Assembly: GCA_025358025.1 (NCBI GenBank)
Contig: JANYKW010000149.1
Location: 1-62,880 of the forward strand
DNA: 62,880 nt
From: Bacteroidia bacterium
GTDB lineage: Bacteria; Bacteroidota; Bacteroidia; Bacteroidales; Prolixibacteraceae
Direction of reading: 5' to 3'
The position numbers and the translations under genes are program-made. Within the stretch, counting starts at the first letter, position 1. Each line of letters starts with the position of its first letter. Shown here piece after piece: positions 36,034 to 44,863 of this stretch. The notes beneath the pieces are model-generated. The model did not search any database. It worked only from the letters and a program-made list of their open reading frames with translations, and had not been told where the DNA came from.

Positions 36034-37095
36034 TTATTCTCCTCCTGTACGGTCAATTTCGTGATGTTTCAATGGATTTTTAGAAAGGGCCTTGAATATT
36101 TTTCTGGATTCAAATACATCGATGGCCAGATAGATGGCATTTCTGAAAGAATCTTCCGAAGCAACTCCGGTTCCTGCAATTGCATAAGCTGTGCCGTGAC
36201 CGGGCGAAGTTCTGATAATGGGTAAGCCAGCAGTATAGTTTACGCCTGATTCAAAGGCCAAAACCTTGAAAGGGATCAGCCCCTGATCGTGATACATAGC
36301 CAGAATAGCGTCAAATTTTCTGAAATCACCCGAACCAAAAAAACCATCAGCAGCAAAAGGTCCCAGGGCAATGATTCCTTCCTCGTTTGCCTGCTTGATA
36401 GCCGGATAGATGATTAGATCATCCTCCTGCCCGATTACACCGTGATCGCCGGCATGAGGGTTTAAGCCCAAAACGGCGATTCGGGGTTTACGGATCGAAA
36501 AATCTTCCAGAATAGTCTTGTGTAAAATGCGGATATTGGATAATATTTTCTCTTTAGTAAGTGTTTGTGAAACCTGCTGCAATGGAATATGTCCGGTAAC
36601 TACGCCGATTTTCAGCTGATCACTGACCATGAGCATCATGAAATTTTTTGCACCAAATTCATTCGCAAAAAATTCGGTATGCCCCGGAAACTTAAAATTA
36701 TCGGATTGTATATTCTCTTTGTTGATGGGTGCAGTAACGATCACATCAATATCCCCGGCTTTCAGATCTTTCACGGCTGCCTGAAGTGCCAGCAATGCCG
36801 CCTCACCGGCTTCCGGAGTCGATTTACCCAGTTCAACACGAATCTCTTCATCTACACAGTTGATGATGTTGACCCTCTTTGAATTGGCATCCCTTGCATG
36901 GGCTATCTGGTTGAAGCTGAATAATTCTACATCAAGGGCCTTCCGGTGGTACGCAGCTACTTTCGGGGACCCATAGACTATTGGTGTGCATGATTCAAGT
37001 AACCTGCTATCTGAAAGTGTTTTAATTATTATTTCGTATCCTATTCCGTTGATGTCGCCATGGGTTATTCCTATTCTTAGTTTATGTTGTTCCAT
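36034..37095 (-). CDS. pdxA: 4-hydroxythreonine-4-phosphate dehydrogenase
   Basis: About 353 residues from the ATG at 37095 (MEQHKLRIGITHGDINGIGY); the longer frame to 37164 adds an unconserved leader. The family signature is complete: GDINGIGYEII, VTAPINKENIQ, FPGHTEFFANEFG, GLNPHAGDHGVIGQEDD, AMYHDQGLIPFKVL and IRTSPGHGTAYAIAGTG. The three metal-binding histidines lie in the PGHTE, MYHDQG and SPGHG blocks. PdxA oxidises 4-phosphohydroxy-L-threonine in the DXP-dependent route to pyridoxal phosphate, the cofactor of GlgP, SufS, SpeA and Kbl encoded nearby. It sits between the aminopeptidase gene and ruvA on one strand. Confidence 0.96.
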   Translation of the reverse strand: MEQHKLRIGITHGDINGIGYEIIIKTLSDSRLLESCTPIVYGSPKVAAYHRKALDVELFSFNQIAHARDANSKRVNIINCVDEEIRVELGKSTPEAGEAALLALQAAVKDLKAGDIDVIVTAPINKENIQSDNFKFPGHTEFFANEFGAKNFMMLMVSDQLKIGVVTGHIPLQQVSQTLTKEKILSNIRILHKTILEDFSIRKPRIAVLGLNPHAGDHGVIGQEDDLIIYPAIKQANEEGIIALGPFAADGFFGSGDFRKFDAILAMYHDQGLIPFKVLAFESGVNYTAGLPIIRTSPGHGTAYAIAGTGVASEDSFRNAIYLAIDVFESRKIFKALSKNPLKHHEIDRTGGE

Positions 37096-37175
37096 TCTGA
37101 GCGTATATTGGTTTGACAGGTATATATTTTTCTCTTTAATTGTCAAATTTAAACTTTTATTCAAACAATTGTGAA

Positions 37176-38642
37176 TTACAACTTTGAAATTGAATCTGAA
37201 CTTAACTGTTTAACCAAACTATTGAAAAAATCGGCCAAAAGCCTTACTCCAGTTGCTGTTCCACCAACCGGACGATAATGATCTGCGGCGTGCAGGAAGG
37301 AAGGTCCCGCGATATCGAGGTGTATCCATGGATATTCGACAAACCGCTGCAAAAACTTACCTGCAGTGATGGCTCCTGCTTCTCCTCCTCCGATATTTTT
37401 CATATCGGCAATGTTCGATTTGATCATCTCATCATATTCATCCCAGAGTGGAAGTTCTACCATTCTTTCATTGACCCTTTCACCCGACTCCTTAAGCATG
37501 GAGAACAACTCCCTGCACTGGTCGCCCATCGCAGCAATACCATGGATGCCAAGCGTCATGACAGCTGAGCCTGTAAGGGTTGCCAGATCGATAACCAGCA
37601 TCGGGTTGTATTTTTTTGCAAAGCACAATGCATCTGCAAGGATCAATCTTCCTTCGGCATCTGTGTTCAGTACTTCGACCGTTGCACCGTTAGAAATGGT
37701 AATGACATCTCCTGGTGTGATGGCATTGCCTCCGGGACGGTTGTCGGTAGCAGGTATCAGGGCAACCAGGTGAAGAGGCAGTTGATTTAGGGCTGCAACC
37801 TGGATTGCGCCGGCTACTGCTGCTGCACCGGCCATATCACTCTTCATGAAATCCATGGATTTGGCCGTTGGTTTGAGACTCAGTCCGCCGGTATCAAAAA
37901 CAACTCCTTTCCCGACAAGTATAACAGGCTGACTATTAAGCGCATTTTCAGGTCTCCATTCTAAAATTGAAAAAGTTGGTGGATCAATGCTTCCCTTGTT
38001 GACAGCCAGGAGTCCGCCCATTCCCAATGCTTCAATCTGTTCTTTATTAAGAAGTTCAGTATGGATACCGGCCTCCTTGCTCTTCTGTTGCAGGATAGCT
38101 CCAAACATCACGGCATTCAAACTGATTACAGGTTCGTTTACCAGATCCCGGGCTTGGCATACGGCAGTAGTCAGAATGGTAAGTTCATCCAGTTGTTTGC
38201 CGGGCAGTTGTTCGCAGGCAAAAAAGATCTCCTGTAAAGTTGTCTTTGTTTTTTCTGTTTTCGACTGATATTTCAGGAACTGGTAGCTGCCCAACAGGAT
38301 TCCCTCAGCAAAAGCTAGCAGATAAGCGGTATCATACATCATCGGGGTTATTTCCACGGAAGTAATTTTCTCTTTTTTGGCCCATTGCGCCACCTCATTA
38401 CCCTGCCTTCTCCAGGCCTCCAGGGTTGAATTTTCATCTTTTGTCGCAGGGATATCTACGATGATGAGTTTGGATGTATAGCGGTTAATCTCGATCAAGC
38501 GTTGCTCAAGATTCAATTTCTCCCTGATATAGGTGCGCTCTTCCTCATTTACAAGTAATTGTGTATCCAGGGTATTGTCCTTTAACAGAACGATTCTATT
38601 TTGGTGATGAGATCCTTGAATGCTTTTCTTTAATCTTATCAT
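37176..38642 (-). CDS. leucyl aminopeptidase, M17 family
   Basis: A 488-residue cytosolic aminopeptidase. The C-terminal catalytic domain has the M17 blocks VGKGVVFDTGGLSLKPTAKS, MKSDMAGAAAVAGAI, the hallmark NTDAEGRL, and DLATLTGSAVMTLG. The metal-binding Lys, Asp and Glu residues are all present. The N-terminal ~160 residues form the less conserved oligomerisation domain. The enzyme removes N-terminal residues, mainly Leu, from peptides as part of protein turnover and works as a hexamer with two metal ions per subunit. It is the first gene of the minus-strand run that continues with pdxA, ruvA, sprA and rnhB. A TAATTTTG box at 38718-38725 may be its promoter. Confidence 0.94.
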   Translation of the reverse strand: MIRLKKSIQGSHHQNRIVLLKDNTLDTQLLVNEEERTYIREKLNLEQRLIEINRYTSKLIIVDIPATKDENSTLEAWRRQGNEVAQWAKKEKITSVEITPMMYDTAYLLAFAEGILLGSYQFLKYQSKTEKTKTTLQEIFFACEQLPGKQLDELTILTTAVCQARDLVNEPVISLNAVMFGAILQQKSKEAGIHTELLNKEQIEALGMGGLLAVNKGSIDPPTFSILEWRPENALNSQPVILVGKGVVFDTGGLSLKPTAKSMDFMKSDMAGAAAVAGAIQVAALNQLPLHLVALIPATDNRPGGNAITPGDVITISNGATVEVLNTDAEGRLILADALCFAKKYNPMLVIDLATLTGSAVMTLGIHGIAAMGDQCRELFSMLKESGERVNERMVELPLWDEYDEMIKSNIADMKNIGGGEAGAITAGKFLQRFVEYPWIHLDIAGPSFLHAADHYRPVGGTATGVRLLADFFNSLVKQLSSDSISKL

Positions 38643-38717
38643 TTTATCATGATTGTTGGTTAAAATTCGGTGCTCCCGGCCGATTCAACTGATTAGGAGT
38701 ACACGGAAGCTTTGGTT

Positions 38718-38725
38718 CAAAATTA
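38718..38725 (-). promoter_or_regulatory. candidate -7 box (TAATTTTG) of the aminopeptidase run
   Basis: The minus strand reads TAATTTTG, matching TAnnTTTG, 75 bp before the aminopeptidase ATG. The gap (38643-38789) separates it from divergent mqnC. No well-spaced -33 element is visible. Confidence 0.4.
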
Positions 38726-38789
38726 CTACCTTTAACCCAATATTTAGCAGGTTCCAGATCAATTTGTAAATTCAATTATTTTGCCGGAT

Positions 38790-39884
38790 ATGTCTGATGC
38801 ATTATTTAAAAAGGCCCTGGCGCTAGAGCCACTTTCCGCAACCGAAGGAGTTAAACTGTTTTTGGAGGCTTCCACTTCGGATTTAATGTGGGTAGCTGAT
38901 GCTTTAAGACAACATCACAAGCCGGGGAAGGTTGTTACCTGGATGATTGACAGGAATGTAAACATCACCAACATTTGTATTTCGGGGTGTACTTTCTGTA
39001 ATTTTCATAGAAAGATCAATGGAGAGGGTACCTACACCACTACCATGGAGGAGTACCAGGAGAAGATTGAGCAGATGATTCAACTAGGTGGTAATCAACT
39101 TTTATTGCAGGGTGGAATGCACCCGCGCTACGGGCTTAAATTTTATACAGACCTTTTCAGCGGACTTAAGCAAAAGTATCCCAACGTTAAACTCCATGCC
39201 CTCGGTCCGCCGGAAGTCGTTCATATCGCGAGAAAAGAACGGATTTCCTTCCGGGAAGTGCTGGAAAAACTGATTGAATCAGGTCTGGACAGTTTGCCGG
39301 GGGCCGGGGCAGAGATCTTATGCGACCGCATCAGAAGGGAGATTTCTCCAGGAAAGGCTTCGGCCGATGAGTGGCTCGGGGTGATGAAGGAGGCCCATCA
39401 ATTGCACATGCTGACTTCTGCCACCATGATGTTTGGCCATATTGAGACTCCCCTGGAGCGAATGGAGCACCTGGTTCAGCTCAGGGAGCTTCAGTCGCAA
39501 AAACCGGCCGGAAGCCCTGGTTTCAAAGCCTTTATTCCCTGGCCATTCATGTCGGAAGGAACTTTGCTGGGCCAAAAAACAGGTTTTATGACCATCCAGC
39601 CAAGCGATTATATCAGGATGATAGCCCTAAGCAGAATGATGCTTAACAATTTTGAAAATATTCAGGCTTCCTGGCTTACCGTGGGAAAGGAGACCGGTCA
39701 GGTTGCCCTGCATGCCGGGGCCAACGATCTTGGTTCGATCATGATCGAAGAAAATGTTGTATCAGCAGCGGGTGCTTCCTTTACGATGGATGCCACGCAG
39801 ATGCAAAAATGCATCCTGGATGCAGGATTCACGCCGCAGCTCCGGAACCAGGCGTATGAAGAGCTGTTAGCTGTTAGCTGTTAG
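38790..39884 (+). CDS. mqnC: cyclic dehypoxanthinyl futalosine synthase (radical SAM)
   Basis: About 364 residues from the ATG at 38790; a TTG three codons earlier is less likely. The radical-SAM cysteines are C63, C67 and C70 in CISGCTFCNF. The preceding WMIDRNVNITNIC, LLLQGGMHPRYGL and LGPPEVVHIAR, and the following SGLDSLPGAGAEIL and FKAFIPWPF, are characteristic of MqnC rather than MqnE. MqnC closes the cyclohexane ring in the futalosine pathway to menaquinone, so this organism probably makes menaquinone by that route. Other mqn genes are not in the window. The last residues (EELLAVSC) and the stop are encoded by the first units of the repeat array that follows. Confidence 0.93.
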   Translation: MSDALFKKALALEPLSATEGVKLFLEASTSDLMWVADALRQHHKPGKVVTWMIDRNVNITNICISGCTFCNFHRKINGEGTYTTTMEEYQEKIEQMIQLGGNQLLLQGGMHPRYGLKFYTDLFSGLKQKYPNVKLHALGPPEVVHIARKERISFREVLEKLIESGLDSLPGAGAEILCDRIRREISPGKASADEWLGVMKEAHQLHMLTSATMMFGHIETPLERMEHLVQLRELQSQKPAGSPGFKAFIPWPFMSEGTLLGQKTGFMTIQPSDYIRMIALSRMMLNNFENIQASWLTVGKETGQVALHAGANDLGSIMIEENVVSAAGASFTMDATQMQKCILDAGFTPQLRNQAYEELLAVSC

Positions 39885-40454
39885 CTATTAGCTTTTAGCC
39901 TTTCGGAACTCCAGACATTTGCAGCGTTTTTGCTAACAGCTAACTGACAACAGCTATTAGCTCTTAGCTTTTAGCTTTTAGCTTTCGGGACTCCGGACAT
40001 TAGCAGCGTTTTTACTAACCGCTATTAGCTGTTAGCTTTTAGCCTTTCGGGACTCCGGACATTAGCAGCGTTTTTACTAACCGCTATTAGCTGTTAGCTT
40101 TTAGCCTTTTGGGACTCCGGACATTTGCAGCGTTATTGCTAACCGCTATTAGCTATTAGCTTTTAGCCTTTAGCTTTTAGCTTTTGGGACTCCGGACATT
40201 TGCAGCGTTATTGCTAACCGCTATTAGCTATTAGCTTTTAGCCTTTAGCTTTTAGCCTTTAGCTTTTAGCTTTTGGGACTCCGGACATTTGCAGCGTTAT
40301 TGCTAACCGCTATTAGCTATTAGCTTTTAGCTTTTAGCTTTTAGCTTTTGGGACTCCGGACACTTACCGCTTTTTTACTAACAGCTAACGGCTAATAGCT
40401 AACAGCTCTTTACTAACAGCTAATAGCTAACAGCTTTTCTTGCTAACAGCTTTT
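39864..40454. repeat. large composite repeat array (TTAGC heptamers plus a GGGACTCCGGACA block)
   Basis: The array fills the 616-bp gap between mqnC and speA. Seven copies of a block containing GGGACTCCGGACATT and GCAGCGTT begin at 39905, 39987, 40049, 40111, 40186, 40275 and 40350. The spacings are 82, 62, 62, 75, 89 and 75 bp, and differ because heptamer-like units (TTTTAGC, CTATTAGC, CTGTTAGC) between the blocks vary in number. At the right end (40378-40454) the heptamers switch to the opposite sense (GCTAACAGC), so the array ends can pair. The start overlaps the mqnC coding end and the right end abuts the speA promoter. No open frame or RNA gene is seen inside. Confidence 0.9.
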
Positions 40455-40457
40455 TTG

Positions 40458-40465
40458 TACATTTG
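40458..40465 (+). promoter_or_regulatory. candidate -7 box (TACATTTG) of speA
   Basis: TACATTTG matches TAnnTTTG and lies 35 bp before the speA ATG, right after the repeat array. A TTG lies 15 bp upstream within the array, closer than the ideal -33 spacing, so the promoter would be partly built from repeat DNA. Confidence 0.45.
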
Positions 40466-40500
40466 TGGCGATTCATAACCGTAAATAAGAAGTTATTGAA

Positions 40501-42390
40501 ATGAGAAAATGGCGCGTTGAAGATTCTGCAGAGTTGTACAACATCAACGGATGGGGAATAAATTTTTTTTCCATCAACGAGAAAGGTCATGTAGCTGTTA
40601 AGCCACGAAAGAACGGTGTAGAGGTCGATCTCATGGATCTTGTTGAGGAGTTGCAGCTCAGGGATGTCTCTACCCCTGTTTTGCTTCGGTTCCCGGATAT
40701 TCTGGATAGCAGGATCGAGAAAATGGCAAGTTGTTTTAAGTTTGCTGCTGAAGAATACAAATACAACGCACAGAATTATATCATCTACCCGATCAAGGTA
40801 AATCAGATGAGGCCTGTTGTTGAAGAGATTGTCACCCATGGCAAGAAATTCAACATCGGACTGGAGGCGGGATCAAAACCTGAGCTTCATGCAGTAATAG
40901 CCATCAATACCGACAATGAATCGCTGATCATTTGCAATGGATACAAGGACGAAGATTACATTGAACTTGCATTGCTGGCTCAAAAAATGGGCAGACGTAT
41001 CTATCTCGTAATCGAGAAGCTCAGTGAGATGAAACTGATCGTAAAGATTGCAAAGCAGTTTAAGATCAAACCAAATTTGGGTATCCGCATCAAACTTTCC
41101 AGCACGGGAAGCGGGAAATGGGAAGACTCCGGGGGTGATGGCAGCAAGTTCGGACTTACCTCCAGCGAACTGCTCGAAGCGCTTGATTACCTTGATAAAA
41201 ATAAGATGAAAGACTGCCTTCACCTGGTTCATTTTCATATCGGAAGCCAGGTGAATAAGATTCGTCGCATCAAACTTGCCATGCGTGAGGCATCCCAGTT
41301 TTATGTTCAGATGCATAAAAATGGTTTCCTGATTGATTTTGTTGATATCGGTGGTGGATTGGGTGTCGATTACGATGGTACGAGATCCTCCAGCGAAAGC
41401 AGCGTCAACTACAGCATCCAGGAGTACGTCAATGATGTTGTTTCCACGCTTGTGGATGTGAGTGAAAAGAATGGGATCCCTCATCCCAATATTATAACAG
41501 AATCGGGCAGGTCCTTAACGGCTCATCATTCCGTACTAGTTTTTGAAGTTCTTGAATCCACTACCCTGCAGCGATGGGAAGAGGATGAAGAGGTTAGTCC
41601 GGACGATCACGAGTTATTGCGTGAACTCTATTCCTTGTGGGATGCGCTGAACCAGCCCAGGATGCTGGAAACCTGGCATGATGCCCAGCAGATTCGCGAA
41701 GAGGCGCTGGATCGTTTCAGCCTGGGATTGCTGGACTTGGGTACCAGAGCCAAAATTGAAAAGTTGTTCTGGTCGATTGCCCAGGAGACGACACAAATGA
41801 CCAATGGACTAAAACACGTGCCTGAAGAGTTTCTGTCGTTGCCTAAATTGCTGTCGGATAAATACTTCTGCAATTTTTCGCTATTCCAGTCACTACCTGA
41901 TTCCTGGGCAATCGACCAGATTTTCCCGATTATCCCGTTGGACCGCCTGGATGAAAAACCAGACAGAACTGCCACGCTTCAGGATATTACCTGCGATTCG
42001 GATGGTAAGATTGATAATTTCATCTCTGCGCGCAACCAGTCCTACTTCCTTCCGGTGCATTCGCTGAAGCCCAGGGAGCCATATTACATCGGAGTCTTCC
42101 TGGTAGGGGCTTACCAGGAAATTCTCGGAGACCTTCACAATCTCTTCGGAGATACAAATGCTGTGCATATTTCGGTGGATGAAAAAGGATATTCCATTGA
42201 TCAGGTGATCGATGGAGAAACCGTTGCTGAGGTTTTGGAATATGTACAGTATAATCCGAAAAAGCTGGTTCGCACGGTCGAAACCTGGGTGACCTCCTCT
42301 GTAAAATCCGGAATTATCTCGGCTGAAGAGGGGAAGGAATTTTTATCTAATTATCGTTCAGGTCTTTACGGATATACATATCTCGAATAG
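40501..42390 (+). CDS. speA: biosynthetic arginine decarboxylase
   Basis: A 629-residue PLP enzyme of the SpeA family (fold III). The PLP lysine is K99 in IIYPIKVNQMRPVVEEI. Other family blocks are FNIGLEAGSKPEL, the GIRIKLSSTGSGKWEDSGGD segment, HFHIGSQVNKIRRIK, VDIGGGLGVDYDGT and ITESGRSLTAHHSV. It converts arginine to agmatine, the first step of one route to putrescine and spermidine. Length is typical (630-660). The TonB-dependent receptor gene starts 12 bp after its stop, so the two may be co-transcribed, though a shared function is not obvious. No agmatinase or agmatine deiminase gene is nearby. Confidence 0.96.
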   Translation: MRKWRVEDSAELYNINGWGINFFSINEKGHVAVKPRKNGVEVDLMDLVEELQLRDVSTPVLLRFPDILDSRIEKMASCFKFAAEEYKYNAQNYIIYPIKVNQMRPVVEEIVTHGKKFNIGLEAGSKPELHAVIAINTDNESLIICNGYKDEDYIELALLAQKMGRRIYLVIEKLSEMKLIVKIAKQFKIKPNLGIRIKLSSTGSGKWEDSGGDGSKFGLTSSELLEALDYLDKNKMKDCLHLVHFHIGSQVNKIRRIKLAMREASQFYVQMHKNGFLIDFVDIGGGLGVDYDGTRSSSESSVNYSIQEYVNDVVSTLVDVSEKNGIPHPNIITESGRSLTAHHSVLVFEVLESTTLQRWEEDEEVSPDDHELLRELYSLWDALNQPRMLETWHDAQQIREEALDRFSLGLLDLGTRAKIEKLFWSIAQETTQMTNGLKHVPEEFLSLPKLLSDKYFCNFSLFQSLPDSWAIDQIFPIIPLDRLDEKPDRTATLQDITCDSDGKIDNFISARNQSYFLPVHSLKPREPYYIGVFLVGAYQEILGDLHNLFGDTNAVHISVDEKGYSIDQVIDGETVAEVLEYVQYNPKKLVRTVETWVTSSVKSGIISAEEGKEFLSNYRSGLYGYTYLE

Positions 42391-42402
42391 TCCAGTCAAA
42401 AA

Positions 42403-44802
42403 ATGATAGTTGCTGATATATGCAGGCAAGGGAAGTGCGTTTTGCATTTGCTTTGCCTTTTTTTTGTATCAGCTTACTTTGCAACACCGCTGCGGGCGCA
42501 GTTATTTCTTCAGACGGTAAAGGGCACGATACGGGATCAGGAATCGATGCAGCCTATCGCGGAAGTAACGGTAAGATTCGCTAATCAAACAACAGACTAT
42601 TCCGCTTTCACAGACAACAGCGGGAACTTCAGGATGAAGATACCGGCGGGACGATGGGATCTTTTGGTTTCCCGTCTCGGTTACGGTTCCAAGGTTCTAA
42701 ATATTCAGGTTGGAACGGGTAAAGAGGTGAACCTTGAAATTGTGCTGGAAGCAAAAATTTTCCAAACAACGGAGGTGCAGGTTACTGCAGGCAGCAAGAC
42801 GTGGTTGACGCCCAACAGTGGTTCAAGCGTGCGGACATTGCAGAGCCAGGATGCGGCCAGGTTCGCGGGAGGCTATTCAGACCCTTTGCGGATGGTAGCC
42901 AATTTCGCAGGAGTTTCCAGTGGAAACAGTGATGAAAGCAATGAAATTGTGGTACGGGGAAACTCTCCAAGGGGAATATTGTGGAGGCTGGAGGGACTTG
43001 AGATACCCAATCCGAATCACTTGTCGGGGGGAGTTGGCAGTAACGGTGGTGCCTATTCCATGATATCTACCAATGTTCTGGCAGATTTTGATTTTTTTAC
43101 CGGTGCATTTCCGGCTGAGTTTGGAAATGCTTTATCCGGTGTGATGGATCTGAGGCTAAGGAAAGGGAATACCGGAAAATATGAATTTGGAGTCCAGCTT
43201 AGTGTCGTTGGTGCGGAGGCAGCAGCTGAAGGACCGCTGGGAAAATCATCAGAAAACTCTTTCCTTTTTAACATCAGATATGCCAATTTCAATATTTTAC
43301 AAAAATATGGTATCATCACGATTCAGGATCTGAGTATCATCCCAAGTTCATTGGACTGGACCTTCAAGATGTATTTTCACGGGAAGAAGCTTGGAGAGCT
43401 GGAGTTTTTCTCCATAGGCGGAAAAAGCAAGACCGGAGATGAGCCCTCCACCAACAAGGAAGATATCCAAAATGGTGTCGACAACGATGAATTCGATGAG
43501 GAAGACGCTCTTGCCGTATTTGGTGTCAGGCATTTGAAAAATTTCAAGGATGGTAGAATGTACATTCGTTCCATCGTTGGATTTACTAAATCCAATGAAA
43601 ACTGGAATGAAGGATATATGGACACCAATTTTGTACATGTTCTGAATAAACAGGATTGGTTCATCTCTCCTGTTTTGAGAACTTCATTGATGGTGAACAG
43701 AAAAGTGGACGCAAAGAATTCGTTCAGAATAGGATTGGATTATTACAGCACTTTTGCTGATATGTTCAGTATCAGAAGAGTAACGACCAGCAAATTTGAT
43801 ACTTTGGTGGATCAGCGTTCCCAAAGTTATTACACACAGGCTTATGTGCAGTGGAAATACAAGCCCGTCGATTTCTTTGAGTTGATACCATCCATTCATT
43901 CAACCTATACCGGTCTCAACAAGGAGTTTACCATTGAGCCCCGGCTGGGCATGCTTTTTCAACTGCCCGGTAACCAGTCCATAAGTTTCGGAACGGGTAT
44001 TTATTCAAAGCAAGAGCCCATTCCTATTTACTATTTTCATGTAAAAGTAGGCAAAACAGGCAGGGAAATTGTCAATGGGGATCTAAAAATGACCAAGGCC
44101 TTTCATCTCGTGGCAGGTTTCAGGAAATCTTTCTCCAATGAGATTAAGGTTTCACTGGAAGGATATTATCAACATCTGTTTGATGTTCCAATCAGTGCGT
44201 ACAGCAACAATACATTTTCGATGGTCAATATTTCGGAAGGATTACCCGATATTGATCTCAACAACCAGGGTATATCTGATAATACGGGGCTGGAACTTAC
44301 TTTAGACAAGTCATTCGCTCATAATTATTATATGCTGGCGACAATTTCTCTTTTTGATTCAAGGTACAGAGCCGCTAATACATATTGGTATTCAACATAT
44401 TACAATTCAAATTTTGTCTTTAACGTTGTTTGCGGCAAAGAGTTTAAGGTTGGGAAATTCCATCAGAACACCCTTGGTTTCAATCTAAGAAATATTGCGA
44501 GGGGAGGTTATCGCTTCACTCCGCCAAATTATGCACAGAGTATGATCAGGAAGGCTGTTGTATACGATATTCAACAAGTATTCGGGGAGCATCTGCCTTT
44601 TTTTGACAGGATGGATGCAGGGGTTAATTATTGTATCAACAAGAATAAATCGGCATTTGATTTTTCGCTGGACATACAGAACCTCCTGAACAGGCACAAC
44701 GTCTACAAGCGAAATTTCAGCTATGTGAAGGGAACCATTGTTGAGACAGATAAAAAACTGATCGGGCTGGTTCCTATTGCAAGTGTCCGGTTTGATTTTT
44801 AA
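42403..44802 (+). CDS. TonB-dependent receptor with N-terminal carboxypeptidase-regulatory-like domain
   Basis: A 799-residue outer-membrane receptor. A signal peptide (LHLLCLFFVSAYFATPLRAQ) precedes a CarboxypepD-regulatory-like beta-sandwich (VKGTIRDQESMQPIAEVTVR to about residue 120). A plug domain (DPLRMVANFAGVSSGNSDES, VVRGNSPRGILWRLEG) and a 22-strand barrel with an aromatic C-terminus (LIGLVPIASVRFDF) follow. Such receptors use TonB-ExbBD energy to import siderophores, vitamins or glycans. No susD-like partner follows, which argues against a SusCD polysaccharide system. The substrate is not predictable. It converges on nrdJ, with a hairpin between the stops. Confidence 0.92.
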   Translation: MIVADICRQGKCVLHLLCLFFVSAYFATPLRAQLFLQTVKGTIRDQESMQPIAEVTVRFANQTTDYSAFTDNSGNFRMKIPAGRWDLLVSRLGYGSKVLNIQVGTGKEVNLEIVLEAKIFQTTEVQVTAGSKTWLTPNSGSSVRTLQSQDAARFAGGYSDPLRMVANFAGVSSGNSDESNEIVVRGNSPRGILWRLEGLEIPNPNHLSGGVGSNGGAYSMISTNVLADFDFFTGAFPAEFGNALSGVMDLRLRKGNTGKYEFGVQLSVVGAEAAAEGPLGKSSENSFLFNIRYANFNILQKYGIITIQDLSIIPSSLDWTFKMYFHGKKLGELEFFSIGGKSKTGDEPSTNKEDIQNGVDNDEFDEEDALAVFGVRHLKNFKDGRMYIRSIVGFTKSNENWNEGYMDTNFVHVLNKQDWFISPVLRTSLMVNRKVDAKNSFRIGLDYYSTFADMFSIRRVTTSKFDTLVDQRSQSYYTQAYVQWKYKPVDFFELIPSIHSTYTGLNKEFTIEPRLGMLFQLPGNQSISFGTGIYSKQEPIPIYYFHVKVGKTGREIVNGDLKMTKAFHLVAGFRKSFSNEIKVSLEGYYQHLFDVPISAYSNNTFSMVNISEGLPDIDLNNQGISDNTGLELTLDKSFAHNYYMLATISLFDSRYRAANTYWYSTYYNSNFVFNVVCGKEFKVGKFHQNTLGFNLRNIARGGYRFTPPNYAQSMIRKAVVYDIQQVFGEHLPFFDRMDAGVNYCINKNKSAFDFSLDIQNLLNRHNVYKRNFSYVKGTIVETDKKLIGLVPIASVRFDF

Positions 44803-44810
44803 AAAAAGAA

Positions 44811-44834
44811 GGGGGGACCTTTCGATCCTCCCCC
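44811..44834 (-). terminator. hairpin between the TonB receptor and nrdJ
   Basis: GGGGGG...CCCCC arms around a CCTTTCGATCC loop. On the minus strand the hairpin is followed by TTCTTTTTTT, so it fits an intrinsic terminator for nrdJ. On the plus strand it is preceded by an A-run but lacks a T-tail. Confidence 0.6.
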
Positions 44835-44863
44835 GGGGTACTTATCTGATTTTATGAAAACAC

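Noticed and set aside
39864-40454. Possible CRISPR array between mqnC and speA
   Set aside because: The conserved blocks are about 40 bp at irregular 62-89 bp spacing, and the intervals are built of the same short heptamers rather than unique spacers. No cas genes are present.
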